Origin: an uncultured Leucobacter sp.
GTDB lineage: Bacteria; Actinomycetota; Actinomycetes; Actinomycetales; Microbacteriaceae
Length of the DNA stretch: 27,118 nt
Reading direction: 5' to 3'
Assembly: GCA_937967375.1 (NCBI GenBank)
Contig: CALCJF010000036.1
Location: 1-27,118 of the forward strand
Every line of letters starts with the position of its first letter. Position 1 is the first letter of the stretch. Positions 13,128 through 20,998 of the stretch are shown piece by piece. The translations under genes were made by a program, and so were the position numbers. The notes beneath the pieces are model-generated. The model made no database searches. It saw only the letters and a program-made list of their open reading frames with translations, and was not told the DNA's origin.

Positions 13128-14528
13128 TTAGCGGGCGGCCGGGTGATCCTCGCCGACCGCATCGATGAAGCCGGTGGTCGCCCCGTCCTCTGAGAAATCC
13201 ATGGTCGGCACCCGCCTGCGGAAGAACTTCGTCGACCACGCGAGCACGAGCACGCCTATCAGCAGCCAGATGCCGCCGTACATGAAGGTCGCGCCTGAGA
13301 GCGAGGTCCAGAGCCACAGCGTGAGCGCAAATCCGATGAGTGGCAACAATCCGTAGCGCAGCCATTCGCCCGCGGTCGGCGGTGCGGTGCGCCCGCCCTT
13401 CGGGAAGAGGTAGGTGCGAATCACCGAGAGATTGACGAGCGAGAACGCGGCGAGCGCGCCGAAGCTGATCATGGTCGAGACCGTGAGCAGCGGAATCACG
13501 AGACCGAGCAGAGCGAACGCCGAGACGACCGCGGCGGCGACGATCGGGGTGCCGTAGCGAGTCCAGATGCGTGCGAACGGCTTCGGCAGCACGCCGTCGC
13601 GGCCCATCGAGTACAGAATGCGTGAGACGCTCGTCGACCCAGTGAGGCCCGAGCCGAAGGCGCCGGCGACGTAGACCGCGACGCCGAAGTTTGCGAATGC
13701 CTCGCCGCCGACCGCGAGCATTGCGCCCACGCCGGCTGAGTCGAGGTCAGCGTCGCTCATCGTGCTCCAGTCGGGCGAGTAGGCCATCGCGCCGGCCCAC
13801 GACACCACGATGAAGATGAGACCACCGAAGACCGTGGCGAGCACGATCGCGCGAGGAATATCGCGGCGTGCGTTCTTCGCCTCTTCAGACAGCGTCGAGA
13901 TCGCGTCGAAGCCGAGAAACGACAGCGCGAGAATGCCTGCTCCGGCGAACACCGGCCCGAGTTCACCCATAAACGGTTCGATGGCGGTGGCCGCACCCTC
14001 AGATCCGCCCATGCTCTGCAGCGAGAGCGCCACGAACATGACCACCATCACGACCGAGATCGCGATGATCACAAAGTTCACACGGTTGATCAGCTTGATG
14101 CCGAGCGCGTTGAGCGCAAAGACGCCGACGAGTGAGATCAGCATGAAGACCTGCCACGGAATGTCGGGAAACCTGGTCTGCATGTAGGTGCCGATGACCA
14201 TGAAGTTGATCATGGGGATGAACAGGTAGTCGAGCAGCATCGCCCAGCCGGTGAGAAAGCCGACAGCGCCTCCGAACGACTGCTGGGTGTAGGTGTAGGC
14301 CGATCCAGCTACCGGATACTTTCGCACCATCGCGCCGTAGCTGAGCGCCGTGAAGATCATTGCCACAGCCGCCGCGATATATGAGGCGGGCAGGTGTCCG
14401 TCTGACGCGAGGTTCGCGAAGCCGTAGGTAGTGAAGACCGTGATGGCGGTCATGTAGGTGAGGCCGAACAGCGTGAGGCCCGCGAGGCCAAGCGTTCGCT
14501 TCAGGTGTGGTTCGGTGGTGGTGCTCAC
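13128..14528 (-). CDS. APC-superfamily permease, PuuP-like (putrescine/amino acid importer)
   Basis: 466 aa, GTG 14528 with a strong AAAGGAG site five bases away. It has about 12 hydrophobic segments along its length and no signal peptide. The N-terminal half closely resembles the E. coli putrescine importer PuuP as I remember it: G-L-T-Y-M-T-A-I-T-V-F-T-T-Y-G, D-G-H-L-P-A-S-Y, A-G-S-A-Y-T-Y-T-Q-Q-S, L-L-D-Y-L-F-I-P-M-I-N, and later S-F-L-G-F-D-A-I-S-T-L-S-E-E-A. It is therefore a proton-coupled importer of a polyamine or amino acid. The substrate is unproven. The gene follows the amidohydrolase gene by 46 bases on the same strand and is probably its operon partner, suggesting that it brings in the amidohydrolase substrate or a related amine. 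Confidence 0.9.
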   Translation of the reverse strand: MSTTTEPHLKRTLGLAGLTLFGLTYMTAITVFTTYGFANLASDGHLPASYIAAAVAMIFTALSYGAMVRKYPVAGSAYTYTQQSFGGAVGFLTGWAMLLDYLFIPMINFMVIGTYMQTRFPDIPWQVFMLISLVGVFALNALGIKLINRVNFVIIAISVVMVVMFVALSLQSMGGSEGAATAIEPFMGELGPVFAGAGILALSFLGFDAISTLSEEAKNARRDIPRAIVLATVFGGLIFIVVSWAGAMAYSPDWSTMSDADLDSAGVGAMLAVGGEAFANFGVAVYVAGAFGSGLTGSTSVSRILYSMGRDGVLPKPFARIWTRYGTPIVAAAVVSAFALLGLVIPLLTVSTMISFGALAAFSLVNLSVIRTYLFPKGGRTAPPTAGEWLRYGLLPLIGFALTLWLWTSLSGATFMYGGIWLLIGVLVLAWSTKFFRRRVPTMDFSEDGATTGFIDAVGEDHPAAR

Positions 14529-14574
14529 GATTCTCCTTTGAATCTGGGGTGGGTGTGAGGGGCGAGGGTCTCGG

Positions 14575-16227
14575 TCAGTGGGTTCGTGCGCCAGCCAGCC
14601 AGGTGCCAAGCACTCGGATAGCAGGGATCTCGGTCGGCGTGACCGTGAGTGGGTTCGCGCTGAGCCAAGCGGCATCAGCGACCATGCCGACACGCAGGCT
14701 GCCGCGATCGCTCACCTGGGCCTGCCTGGCAATTCCAGACGTGTAGGCGGCGTAGGCGGTTGCGGGAGTGATTCTCTCATCTGGCAGCCACGGCTCGGCC
14801 TGCGGTTCGAGGTGGCTGTGCCTCGTGATCGCGGTGGAGAGCGCCGGGCGCCAGTCTTTTGTGGTGACTGGCCAGTCGCTGCCAAAGCTGATGGTCGCAC
14901 CGCTGCGGTGCACGCTGCCGATGAGATACTGCCATCCTTCGCGATCGTGGCCGATGTGAGGAATCGTGAGGTCGCGCATGACGGCGTCGCACTGTGCCCA
15001 ATATGGTTCGAAGTTGGCGATCACACCAAGCTCAGCGAAGCGGCGGGTGTCTTCGGGGCGCAGCATTGCGACGTGCGCGATGACGTGGGAAATGCGCTGA
15101 CCCCGGCGCTCGGTCGACGAAGCCCGCAGCGCCTCGACCGCGTCGAGGGCTGCGGTGACCGCGGCGTCGCCTATCGCGTGAAGGTGCAGCTGAAAGCCCG
15201 CATCTTCGAAGGCCGCGACAGCGGCGCGCAACTCATCGGCCTGCCAGTTCGGCAAACCGAAGTCGTCGGCTCGGTCGGCGTAGGGCGAACTCAGTGCGGC
15301 CGTGTGATTCTCGATGACGCCGTCGATGAAGAACTTCACGGTGTCCGCGCTGAGGCGCGAGGCGCCGCCGTTCGCGGTGCCGTAGAGACGCTGCGAAAGC
15401 TCACGCACCCGTGCTCGTAGCTCGGCGAACTCGGCTGGCTGTGAGCGCCATGAAGCGGGGTCTGCGCGCAGTGCGAGATTCACGCGGGCATGCAGCCGAC
15501 TTTGTGTGGCTGCTGCGAGATAGTGATCGACGTCTGCCGGTTCGACCCACGCGTCCTGCACCCAGGTCATTCCGTTCGTCGCGTATTCGGCCGTGGCGCG
15601 TTCGACCGCATCGACGCGCTGCGCGAGCGTGAATGCCGGCGCGACATTCGCAAGAAAGTCATTTGCGGCGGCCTCTTGCAGGGTGCCGAGGGGGCTGCCG
15701 TCTTCGCGGCGCAGAATGCGGCCGAGCGCGGGGTCGGGGGTGCTTGCCGTGATCCCGGCGGCGCGCAGGGCAGCGGTGTTTACCCAGGCGGTGTGATAGT
15801 CCCAAGAGCGCAGCACGGTCGGAGTGTCGCCGGTGACCTCATCGAGCCAGCGCGCATCGAAGCGCCCGCCCGGTGCGAACGTCGCGTCGTAGCTGCCGCC
15901 AACGATCCATTCCGCATTGGGATGCGCCTCCTTCCATGCGGCGACGGCGGCGAGGATCCCCGCGAGATCGTCGGCCTCGCGAACCGCCGGGCCGACGCCC
16001 TCGAGCGCGCCGAGCACCGGGTGCGCATGACCGTCTCCGGGCGCGGGGGCGATCGTGCCGCCGTCGAGATCGATGACTTCGTCAGCGCGATCACGCAGGG
16101 CTTCGGCGTCCGTCCCGAGCGCCACGACGCCATTCATATCGAATGCAATGGCCGAGCTGAGCTCTTGGGCGCCGTCAGAAGCAACGCCGACGAGCACTGT
16201 GCCACCGGTGCACACGGTGAGGGTCAT
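14575..16227 (-). CDS. YtcJ-like metal-dependent amidohydrolase (amidohydrolase family 3), copy 1
   Basis: 550 aa from ATG 16227, with TTGGAG five bases upstream. It has the YtcJ layout: a small beta-sandwich formed by both ends (T-V-C-T-G-G-T-V-L-V near the start, V-L-G-T-W-L-A-G at the end) around a TIM barrel. The metal motif is H67-A-H69 in GDGHAHP; the usual P-G-F-x-D-x-H-x-H form is altered to P-A-P-G-D-G-H-A-H. Other signatures: K-F-F-I-D-G-V-I-E, L-H-L-H-A-I-G-D-A-A-V, S-H-V-I-A-H-V and F-G-S-D-W-P-V with the metal/catalytic Asp. The family hydrolyses diverse amides, including N-substituted formamides, so no substrate is claimed. No signal peptide. It is divergent from the TetR gene and upstream of the permease. 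A second family member lies at 17044-18657. Confidence 0.92.
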   Translation of the reverse strand: MTLTVCTGGTVLVGVASDGAQELSSAIAFDMNGVVALGTDAEALRDRADEVIDLDGGTIAPAPGDGHAHPVLGALEGVGPAVREADDLAGILAAVAAWKEAHPNAEWIVGGSYDATFAPGGRFDARWLDEVTGDTPTVLRSWDYHTAWVNTAALRAAGITASTPDPALGRILRREDGSPLGTLQEAAANDFLANVAPAFTLAQRVDAVERATAEYATNGMTWVQDAWVEPADVDHYLAAATQSRLHARVNLALRADPASWRSQPAEFAELRARVRELSQRLYGTANGGASRLSADTVKFFIDGVIENHTAALSSPYADRADDFGLPNWQADELRAAVAAFEDAGFQLHLHAIGDAAVTAALDAVEALRASSTERRGQRISHVIAHVAMLRPEDTRRFAELGVIANFEPYWAQCDAVMRDLTIPHIGHDREGWQYLIGSVHRSGATISFGSDWPVTTKDWRPALSTAITRHSHLEPQAEPWLPDERITPATAYAAYTSGIARQAQVSDRGSLRVGMVADAAWLSANPLTVTPTEIPAIRVLGTWLAGARTH

Positions 16228-16279
16228 GCCTGCTCCAACTCTCGGCAGCTCCGCCGATCTCGGTGATACTCGTTCGCAA

Positions 16280-16296
16280 AATGAACACTGTTCGTT
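16280..16296. promoter_or_regulatory. Candidate TetR operator
   Basis: AATGAACACTGTTCGTT contains GAAC-ACT-GTTC with AA/TT flanks, a near-palindrome in the 148-base divergent region between the copy 1 amidohydrolase and the TetR gene. Its central position would let one bound dimer act on both transcription units. Assignment to the adjacent TetR protein rests on location. Confidence 0.5.
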
Positions 16297-16300
16297 ATTG

Positions 16301-16329
16301 TAGACATAGCCGCGCAATTTCGGAATAGT
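16301..16329 (+). promoter_or_regulatory. Possible promoter of the TetR-amidohydrolase operon
   Basis: TAGACA (16301-16306) and AATAGT (16324-16329) are 17 bases apart, immediately right of the candidate operator. TAGACA is the same -35-like hexamer seen before thioredoxin. The -10 match is only four of six. Confidence 0.35.
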
Positions 16330-16375
16330 CAGATCTGAGTTTGTTTGCGATAGTGTCGGGGCGGAAAGGATCGGC

Positions 16376-17047
16376 ATGCCAATGGAGGCAAGAAAGTCGG
16401 GCAGACCGCGGGTCGCGGTGCTCAGCCGCGACCTGATCCTTGAAACTGCCCTCAAACTGCTCGACGAGCGGGGTGAACAGGGCGCGGGCATACGCGACAT
16501 CGCCCGCGCGCTCGAGGTGAGGCCTTCGGCTCTCTACAACCACATCAGCGGGCAAGACGACATCATCGCGGGCATTCGAGAACTCGTGAGCGACCGCATC
16601 GACGTCAGCGGCTTCGGCAACCTCAGCTGGGACGACGCCGTGCGCAGGTGGGCCTGGTCGTACCGCAGCGCCTTCGCCGCTCACCCGCCGACTATCGCCA
16701 TCATGGTGGTGACGCCGCTCGCACCAAAGTCGCGCACCAGCCAAATGTACGAGGCGGTTTGCGCCGGATTGATCGAAGCCGGCTGGCCCGAGCATATGGT
16801 CGTCAACCTCATCGTCTCGCTCGAGTGCTTCATTCTCGGCGCCGCACTCGACCATGTGGCGCCAGACAACATGATGGATCCTGGCGAAGACGAGACCGCG
16901 CCAAACTTCGTCGCAGCCTACACGGCCCGCGCGAGCGGGCTGCCGTCTCCCGAGGCCCGGCCTACCGACATCGTGTTCGAGATGGGGCTCGAAGCGATGC
17001 TTGCCGGTCTCACCGCGACTTTTCAACAGCTGAAGGGCGAGTCATGA
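16376..17047 (+). CDS. TetR/AcrR-family transcriptional regulator
   Basis: 223 aa, ATG 16376 with AAAGGA upstream (ATG 16382 also possible). The N-terminal HTH domain spans about 18-65: L-I-L-E-T-A-L-K-L-L-D-E-R-G, G-I-R-D-I-A-R-A-L-E-V-R-P-S-A-L-Y-N-H-I, the standard TetR recognition helix ending. The C-terminal ligand domain (W-D-D-A-V-R-R-W-A-W-S-Y-R-S-A-F-A-A-H-P) resembles the TetR_C class of the tetracycline-repressor branch. It overlaps the following amidohydrolase by 4 bases (ATGA), so they are co-translated, and it is divergent from the other amidohydrolase. It is therefore probably the local repressor of both arms, induced by a substrate or product of the module. Confidence 0.93.
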   Translation: MPMEARKSGRPRVAVLSRDLILETALKLLDERGEQGAGIRDIARALEVRPSALYNHISGQDDIIAGIRELVSDRIDVSGFGNLSWDDAVRRWAWSYRSAFAAHPPTIAIMVVTPLAPKSRTSQMYEAVCAGLIEAGWPEHMVVNLIVSLECFILGAALDHVAPDNMMDPGEDETAPNFVAAYTARASGLPSPEARPTDIVFEMGLEAMLAGLTATFQQLKGES

Positions 17048-18657
17048 CAACTGCACACTCCGAGATCGCGCTCGTCGGCGCACGGCTGCGCACAAATACT
17101 CCGGCGCACACTGACGCGACTGCGCTGTTGCTTCGCGACGGCTACATCGCAGCGGTCGGTAGCGACGCCGAGATCCTCGCTGCCGCTGAGACGGATGGCA
17201 TCGAGGTGCGCGATCTCGCCGGTGCCGTGATCACACCCGGCCTCTTCGACTCGCACACCCACCCGAACTGGGCGGCAGAGGTGACCGCGGGCGTCGATCT
17301 CGGCGGGCTCGACTCGATCGAACGTATCCGTGAGGCACTCGCCAGCGAGCACGCGCGACTACCCGAGGGCGCTTGGCTACGCGGTTGGAACCTCGAGTAC
17401 GAGCCTTTCAAGCACACTGGCATGCTCGGCTCACTGCTCGAAGACGCCGCACCCGGGCGCCCCATCGCGCTGATCTGCTACGACCTGCACACCGCACTCG
17501 GCACCGCCCCCGCGCTCGCCGCCGCCGGCATCGAAGGTGTGAGGGAGTTCGACGATACGAGTGAGATCGTGGTCGACGAACGAGGCGTGCCCACGGGTGA
17601 ACTTCGCGAGCCCAGCGCCTATCAGCTGCTCTTTGACGCAGCGCCAAAGGCCGCACATGAAGCACAGCGTGATGCACTGCGCGATATGTTTCGCCGGCTC
17701 GCTGCGACCGGTCTCACGGGTGGCGCGATCATGGACGGCAACGTCGCAACTGTCGACTTGCTTGCCGAGCTCGAGTCTCGGGGTGAGCTGGATCACCGCG
17801 TCACCGTGCACCACTGGCACGCCGTCGGCGATACCGATGACGACGTGGCGAAGGTTATCGCGGCCAAGGATCGATGCGGCAGGCTCTGGCAGACCGGCGC
17901 GATCAAACTTTTCAGCGACGGGGTCATTGACACGGGCACGGCCTGGCTGCAAGAGGTCGACTCGCTTGGCGACGGTCGAGAGGCGTTCTGGCCCTCTTGG
18001 CAGCGTTTCGCTGAGGTCGTGCGCGCTTATCACGACGCGGGAATGCTGATTGCGACGCACGCCGTTGGCGACTACGCGGTGAGCCGCGTGCTTGAGGTAT
18101 ACGCGTCACTGCCCGAACGAGACGGCCTGCCGTTCCACTCGATCGAGCACCTCGAGGTGCTGTCCGACTCCGACGTGGCTCAGCTCGTTGGCAGCGGGAT
18201 CACCGCGTCGATGCAGCCCCTGCACATGCAGTGGCGCGCAGACGATGGCAGCGACAACTGGGCGGTGCGCCTCGGTGAGCAGCGCGCCGAGACCGGTTAC
18301 CGCGTGCGCGACGTGATCGATGCTGGCGTGCGGCTGACGCTCGGCTCAGACTGGCCCGTCGCACAGTACGACCCGCGTCTCGGAATGGCTTGGGCCCGAG
18401 GGCGGCATACCCCTGGAGAGAGCTCGGCGCATGTGTTCGAGCCCTCACAGCGGTTGAGCGGTGAGGAGGCATTGCTCGCCTATACCCTGTGGCCGGCGCT
18501 TGCTCGCGGTCACCGCGATAGGGGAGTGCTGCGCGAAGGCGCGGTCGCCGACCTGACCGTCTGGGCGAGCGACCCCGTCGAGGCGAGCCCCGACGAGCTG
18601 CCGGAGCTCCCGATCGTGATGACCATCGTCGATGGCCGCGTCGTGCACGCGCAGTAG
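17044..18657 (+). CDS. YtcJ-like metal-dependent amidohydrolase (amidohydrolase family 3), copy 2
   Basis: 537 aa; ATG 17044 overlaps the TetR stop by 4 bases. The canonical metal site is PGLFDSHTH (65-73, His71 and His73). Further family signatures: K-L-F-S-D-G-V-I-D-T-G-T-A-W, A-T-H-A-V-G-D-Y-A-V, S-I-E-H-L-E-V and L-G-S-D-W-P-V near the C-terminal third. The C-terminus returns to the beta-sandwich (V-A-D-L-T-V-W-A-S-D-P-V). It differs from copy 1 in sequence and has the normal P-G-x-x-D-x-H-x-H, so it is not a recent duplicate. Cytosolic. The reaction is hydrolysis of an amide or related C-N bond; the substrate is unknown. With copy 1, the permease and TetR it forms one divergent module. 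Confidence 0.92.
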   Translation: MTTAHSEIALVGARLRTNTPAHTDATALLLRDGYIAAVGSDAEILAAAETDGIEVRDLAGAVITPGLFDSHTHPNWAAEVTAGVDLGGLDSIERIREALASEHARLPEGAWLRGWNLEYEPFKHTGMLGSLLEDAAPGRPIALICYDLHTALGTAPALAAAGIEGVREFDDTSEIVVDERGVPTGELREPSAYQLLFDAAPKAAHEAQRDALRDMFRRLAATGLTGGAIMDGNVATVDLLAELESRGELDHRVTVHHWHAVGDTDDDVAKVIAAKDRCGRLWQTGAIKLFSDGVIDTGTAWLQEVDSLGDGREAFWPSWQRFAEVVRAYHDAGMLIATHAVGDYAVSRVLEVYASLPERDGLPFHSIEHLEVLSDSDVAQLVGSGITASMQPLHMQWRADDGSDNWAVRLGEQRAETGYRVRDVIDAGVRLTLGSDWPVAQYDPRLGMAWARGRHTPGESSAHVFEPSQRLSGEEALLAYTLWPALARGHRDRGVLREGAVADLTVWASDPVEASPDELPELPIVMTIVDGRVVHAQ

Positions 18658-18674
18658 TCCGTGCAACGACGGAC
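18657..18674. terminator. Small hairpin between convergent genes
   Basis: GTCCGT (18657-18662) pairs with ACGGAC (18669-18674) around GCAACG, directly after the amidohydrolase stop and before the end of purU. The stem is short with no T-tract, so this is a weak terminator call. Confidence 0.35.
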
Positions 18675-18689
18675 GCTGATCCCGCTTTA

Positions 18690-19568
18690 CTACTTGAAAA
18701 TGATCGTGCGATCGCCGTCGAGCAGCACGCGGTTCTCGGCATACCAGCCCACCGCGCGGCGCAGCACGCGGGCCTCTTCATCTTGACCGAGCTGCATGAG
18801 CTGGGTCGGGGTGTACGAGTGATCGACGCGCACGACGTCTTGCTCGATGATCGGCCCTTCGTCGAGATCGGTGGTCACGAAGTGCGCGGTGGCGCCGATC
18901 AGCTTCACGCCGCGGCCGTGCGCCTGACGGTAGGGGTTCGCACCCTTGAACCCGGGAAGGAACGAGTGGTGAATGTTGATCGCCTTGCCCGCGAGCGCCT
19001 CACAGAGTTCTGGCGAGAGGATCTGCATGTACCGAGCGAGCACCACGAGCTCGATGTGCTGCTGCTCGACCACCTCGAGCACTCGGCTCTCGAACGCCGC
19101 CTTGTCGTCGGCGCTCGCGATAGCAAGGTGTTCGAACGGCACCCCGTAGAAATCCGCGAGGTCGCGCATCGTCTCGTGGTTCGAGAGAATCAGCGGCACC
19201 TCGATGGGCAGCTGCCCGCCCCGCTGGCGGTAGAGCAGATCGTTGACGCAGTGCGTTGCGGTGCTACCGAGCACCAGGGTGCGCACGGGGCGGCCGACCG
19301 TGTCGAGGCGCCAGGTCATGTGGTAGCGCTCGGTAACAGGTGCGAGCGCCTGCTCGAAGCGGGCGTTGAATGTTTCTGGCTGTGCGACCGCGCTGACCTG
19401 CAGCCGCATGAAGAACCGGCCGGTGTCGTGTGAGGCGAACTGCTGGCTCTCTTCGATGTTGCCGCCCGCCGCGACGACCGCGCCGCTGATGGCGTGCACA
19501 ATGCCCGGGCCGTCGATGCAAGAAAGCGTCAGTACCCACTGGGTGGGGTTGTCTGCGGTAATCACCAT
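18690..19568 (-). CDS. purU: Formyltetrahydrofolate deformylase
   Basis: 292 aa. It hydrolyses 10-formyl-THF to THF and formate, balancing the one-carbon pool and supplying formate for PurT-type purine synthesis. An N-terminal ACT domain (~10-85, L-S-C-I-D-G-P-G-I-V) is typical and binds glycine/methionine-type effectors in relatives. The catalytic formyltransferase domain (~95-288) has NIHHSFLPGFKGANPY (198-213) with Asn198 and His200, GATAHFV (225-231) and LDEGPI with Asp236. The motif around 100-108 reads GSTATHCVND, where many PurU have S-K-x-x-H-C. The start is ATG 19568. It is divergent from the riboswitch-led glyA-folD operon, so three folate genes sit together. Confidence 0.95.
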   Translation of the reverse strand: MVITADNPTQWVLTLSCIDGPGIVHAISGAVVAAGGNIEESQQFASHDTGRFFMRLQVSAVAQPETFNARFEQALAPVTERYHMTWRLDTVGRPVRTLVLGSTATHCVNDLLYRQRGGQLPIEVPLILSNHETMRDLADFYGVPFEHLAIASADDKAAFESRVLEVVEQQHIELVVLARYMQILSPELCEALAGKAINIHHSFLPGFKGANPYRQAHGRGVKLIGATAHFVTTDLDEGPIIEQDVVRVDHSYTPTQLMQLGQDEEARVLRRAVGWYAENRVLLDGDRTIIFK

Positions 19569-19601
19569 GCCAGGCTAGCCGATGCTTGCTAGACTTTTGA
19601 C

Positions 19602-19672
19602 CTGTCGTGACTGGCGAATAGGTGGGGTACCACCGGGAAGCGACAGCTCTACATAGGCCGCTCGCCTGGGCC
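19602..19672 (+). promoter_or_regulatory. ZTP riboswitch (pfl motif) ahead of glyA-folD
   Basis: The leader matches the pfl/ZTP consensus as I know it. P1 is CTGTCG (19602-19607) with CGACAG (19641-19646), enclosing CGTGACTGGCG. P2 is GGTGG (19621-19625) with CCACC (19630-19634), followed by GGGAAGCG. The conserved 3' part GCCGCTCGCCTGGGC ends near 19671. It senses ZTP/ZMP, signals of 10-formyl-THF shortage, and turns on folate and purine genes. An extended -10 (TGC-TAGACT, 19587-19595) would start RNA at about 19602. The glyA ribosome site is 31 bases past the aptamer. Confidence 0.92.
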
Positions 19673-19714
19673 ACAGATCCGAGAATCACTTCGTTTACAT
19701 TTAAGGAGACGCCT

Positions 19715-20998
19715 GTGTCGAACCAGTCAGAATTCTTCAACGAGCCCATTGAGGTCGTTGACCCCGAGATCGCGGCGGTGCTCGCGAACGAGCTGAACCG
19801 CCAGCGCACCACCCTCGAGATGATCGCGAGCGAGAACTTCGTGCCTCGCGCGGTGCTCGAGGCCCAGGGATCGGTGCTCACGAACAAGTACGCCGAGGGC
19901 TACCCGGGTCGCCGCTACTACGGAGGCTGCGAGTTCGTCGATGTCGCAGAGGATCTCGCGCGCGAGCGCGCGAAGTCGCTCTTCGGCGCGGCATACGCCA
20001 ACGTGCAGCCGCACTCGGGTGCATCGGCGAACGCCGCGGTGCTGAGCGCGATCGCCGAGCCCGGCGACACGATTCTCGGCCTCGAGCTGGCCCACGGCGG
20101 CCACCTCACCCACGGCATGAAGCTGAACTTCTCGGGCAAGCTCTACAAGGTAGCGTCGTACGGCGTCGACCCCGAGACCTTCCTCATCGACATGGATGTC
20201 GTGCGTCAGAAGGCCCTCGAGCACAAGCCGAAGGTCATCATCGCCGGCTGGTCGGCGTACCCGCGCACGCTCGACTTCGCAGCGTTCCGCGCGATCGCAG
20301 ACGAGGTCGGCGCGACGCTCTGGGTCGACATGGCGCACTTCGCAGGCCTCGTGGCTGCCGGCCTCTACCCGAATCCGGTGCCGCACGCACACGTTGTCTC
20401 GTCGACCGTGCACAAAACCATTGGTGGCCCCCGCTCGGGCTTCATTCTGACCAACGATCTTGAGCTCTACAAGAAGCTGAACTCGAACGTGTTCCCCGGC
20501 CAGCAAGGCGGCCCGCTCATGCACGTGATCGCCGCTAAGGCAACTGCGTTCAAGCTCGCGGCAACTGACGAGTTCAAGGATCGCCAGGTGCGCACCCTCT
20601 CGGGTGCGAAGCTGCTCGCCGCTGCGCTCACGAGCGAGGCGTCGAAGGCTGCCGGGGTCGACGTGCTTACGGGTGGCACCGACGTGCACCTGGTGCTCGC
20701 CGACCTGCGCACGAGCGAGCTCGACGGCCAGCAGGCTGAGGACGCGCTGCACGAGGTCGGCATCACTGTGAACCGCAACTCCGTGCCGTTCGACCCGCGT
20801 CCGCCGATGGTCACGAGCGGCCTGCGCATTGGCACCCCCGCGCTCGCAACCCGAGGTTTCGGCGAGATCGAGTTCGCCGAGGTCGCCGACATCATCGCGC
20901 TGACTCTGCAGCAGGCCGGAGACGTCGAGGCGCTGCGCGCCCGCGTCACGAAGCTTGCCGAGGCGTTCCCGCTCTACCCCGGCCTCGAGCAGTGGTAG
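19715..20998 (+). CDS. glyA: Serine hydroxymethyltransferase
   Basis: 427 aa from GTG 19715, with TTAAGGAG six bases upstream; the longer open frame to 19622 is riboswitch RNA. A PLP enzyme converting serine and THF to glycine and 5,10-methylene-THF, the main entry of one-carbon units. Motifs: ENFVPRAVLEAQGS near 40-53, NKYAEGYPGRRYYGG (57-71), VQPHSGASAN, WVDMAHFAGL with Asp205 and His208 for PLP and substrate, and SSTVHKTIGGPRSG with the Schiff-base Lys234. Length is normal. It is first in the operon, with folD overlapping its 3' end, and under control of the ZTP riboswitch. Confidence 0.97.
   Translation: MSNQSEFFNEPIEVVDPEIAAVLANELNRQRTTLEMIASENFVPRAVLEAQGSVLTNKYAEGYPGRRYYGGCEFVDVAEDLARERAKSLFGAAYANVQPHSGASANAAVLSAIAEPGDTILGLELAHGGHLTHGMKLNFSGKLYKVASYGVDPETFLIDMDVVRQKALEHKPKVIIAGWSAYPRTLDFAAFRAIADEVGATLWVDMAHFAGLVAAGLYPNPVPHAHVVSSTVHKTIGGPRSGFILTNDLELYKKLNSNVFPGQQGGPLMHVIAAKATAFKLAATDEFKDRQVRTLSGAKLLAAALTSEASKAAGVDVLTGGTDVHLVLADLRTSELDGQQAEDALHEVGITVNRNSVPFDPRPPMVTSGLRIGTPALATRGFGEIEFAEVADIIALTLQQAGDVEALRARVTKLAEAFPLYPGLEQW

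Noticed and set aside
19622..19714. Longer glyA reading frame starting inside the leader
   Set aside because: This part is the ZTP riboswitch; the GTG at 19715 has the ribosome site, and the protein then begins at the normal family N-terminus.
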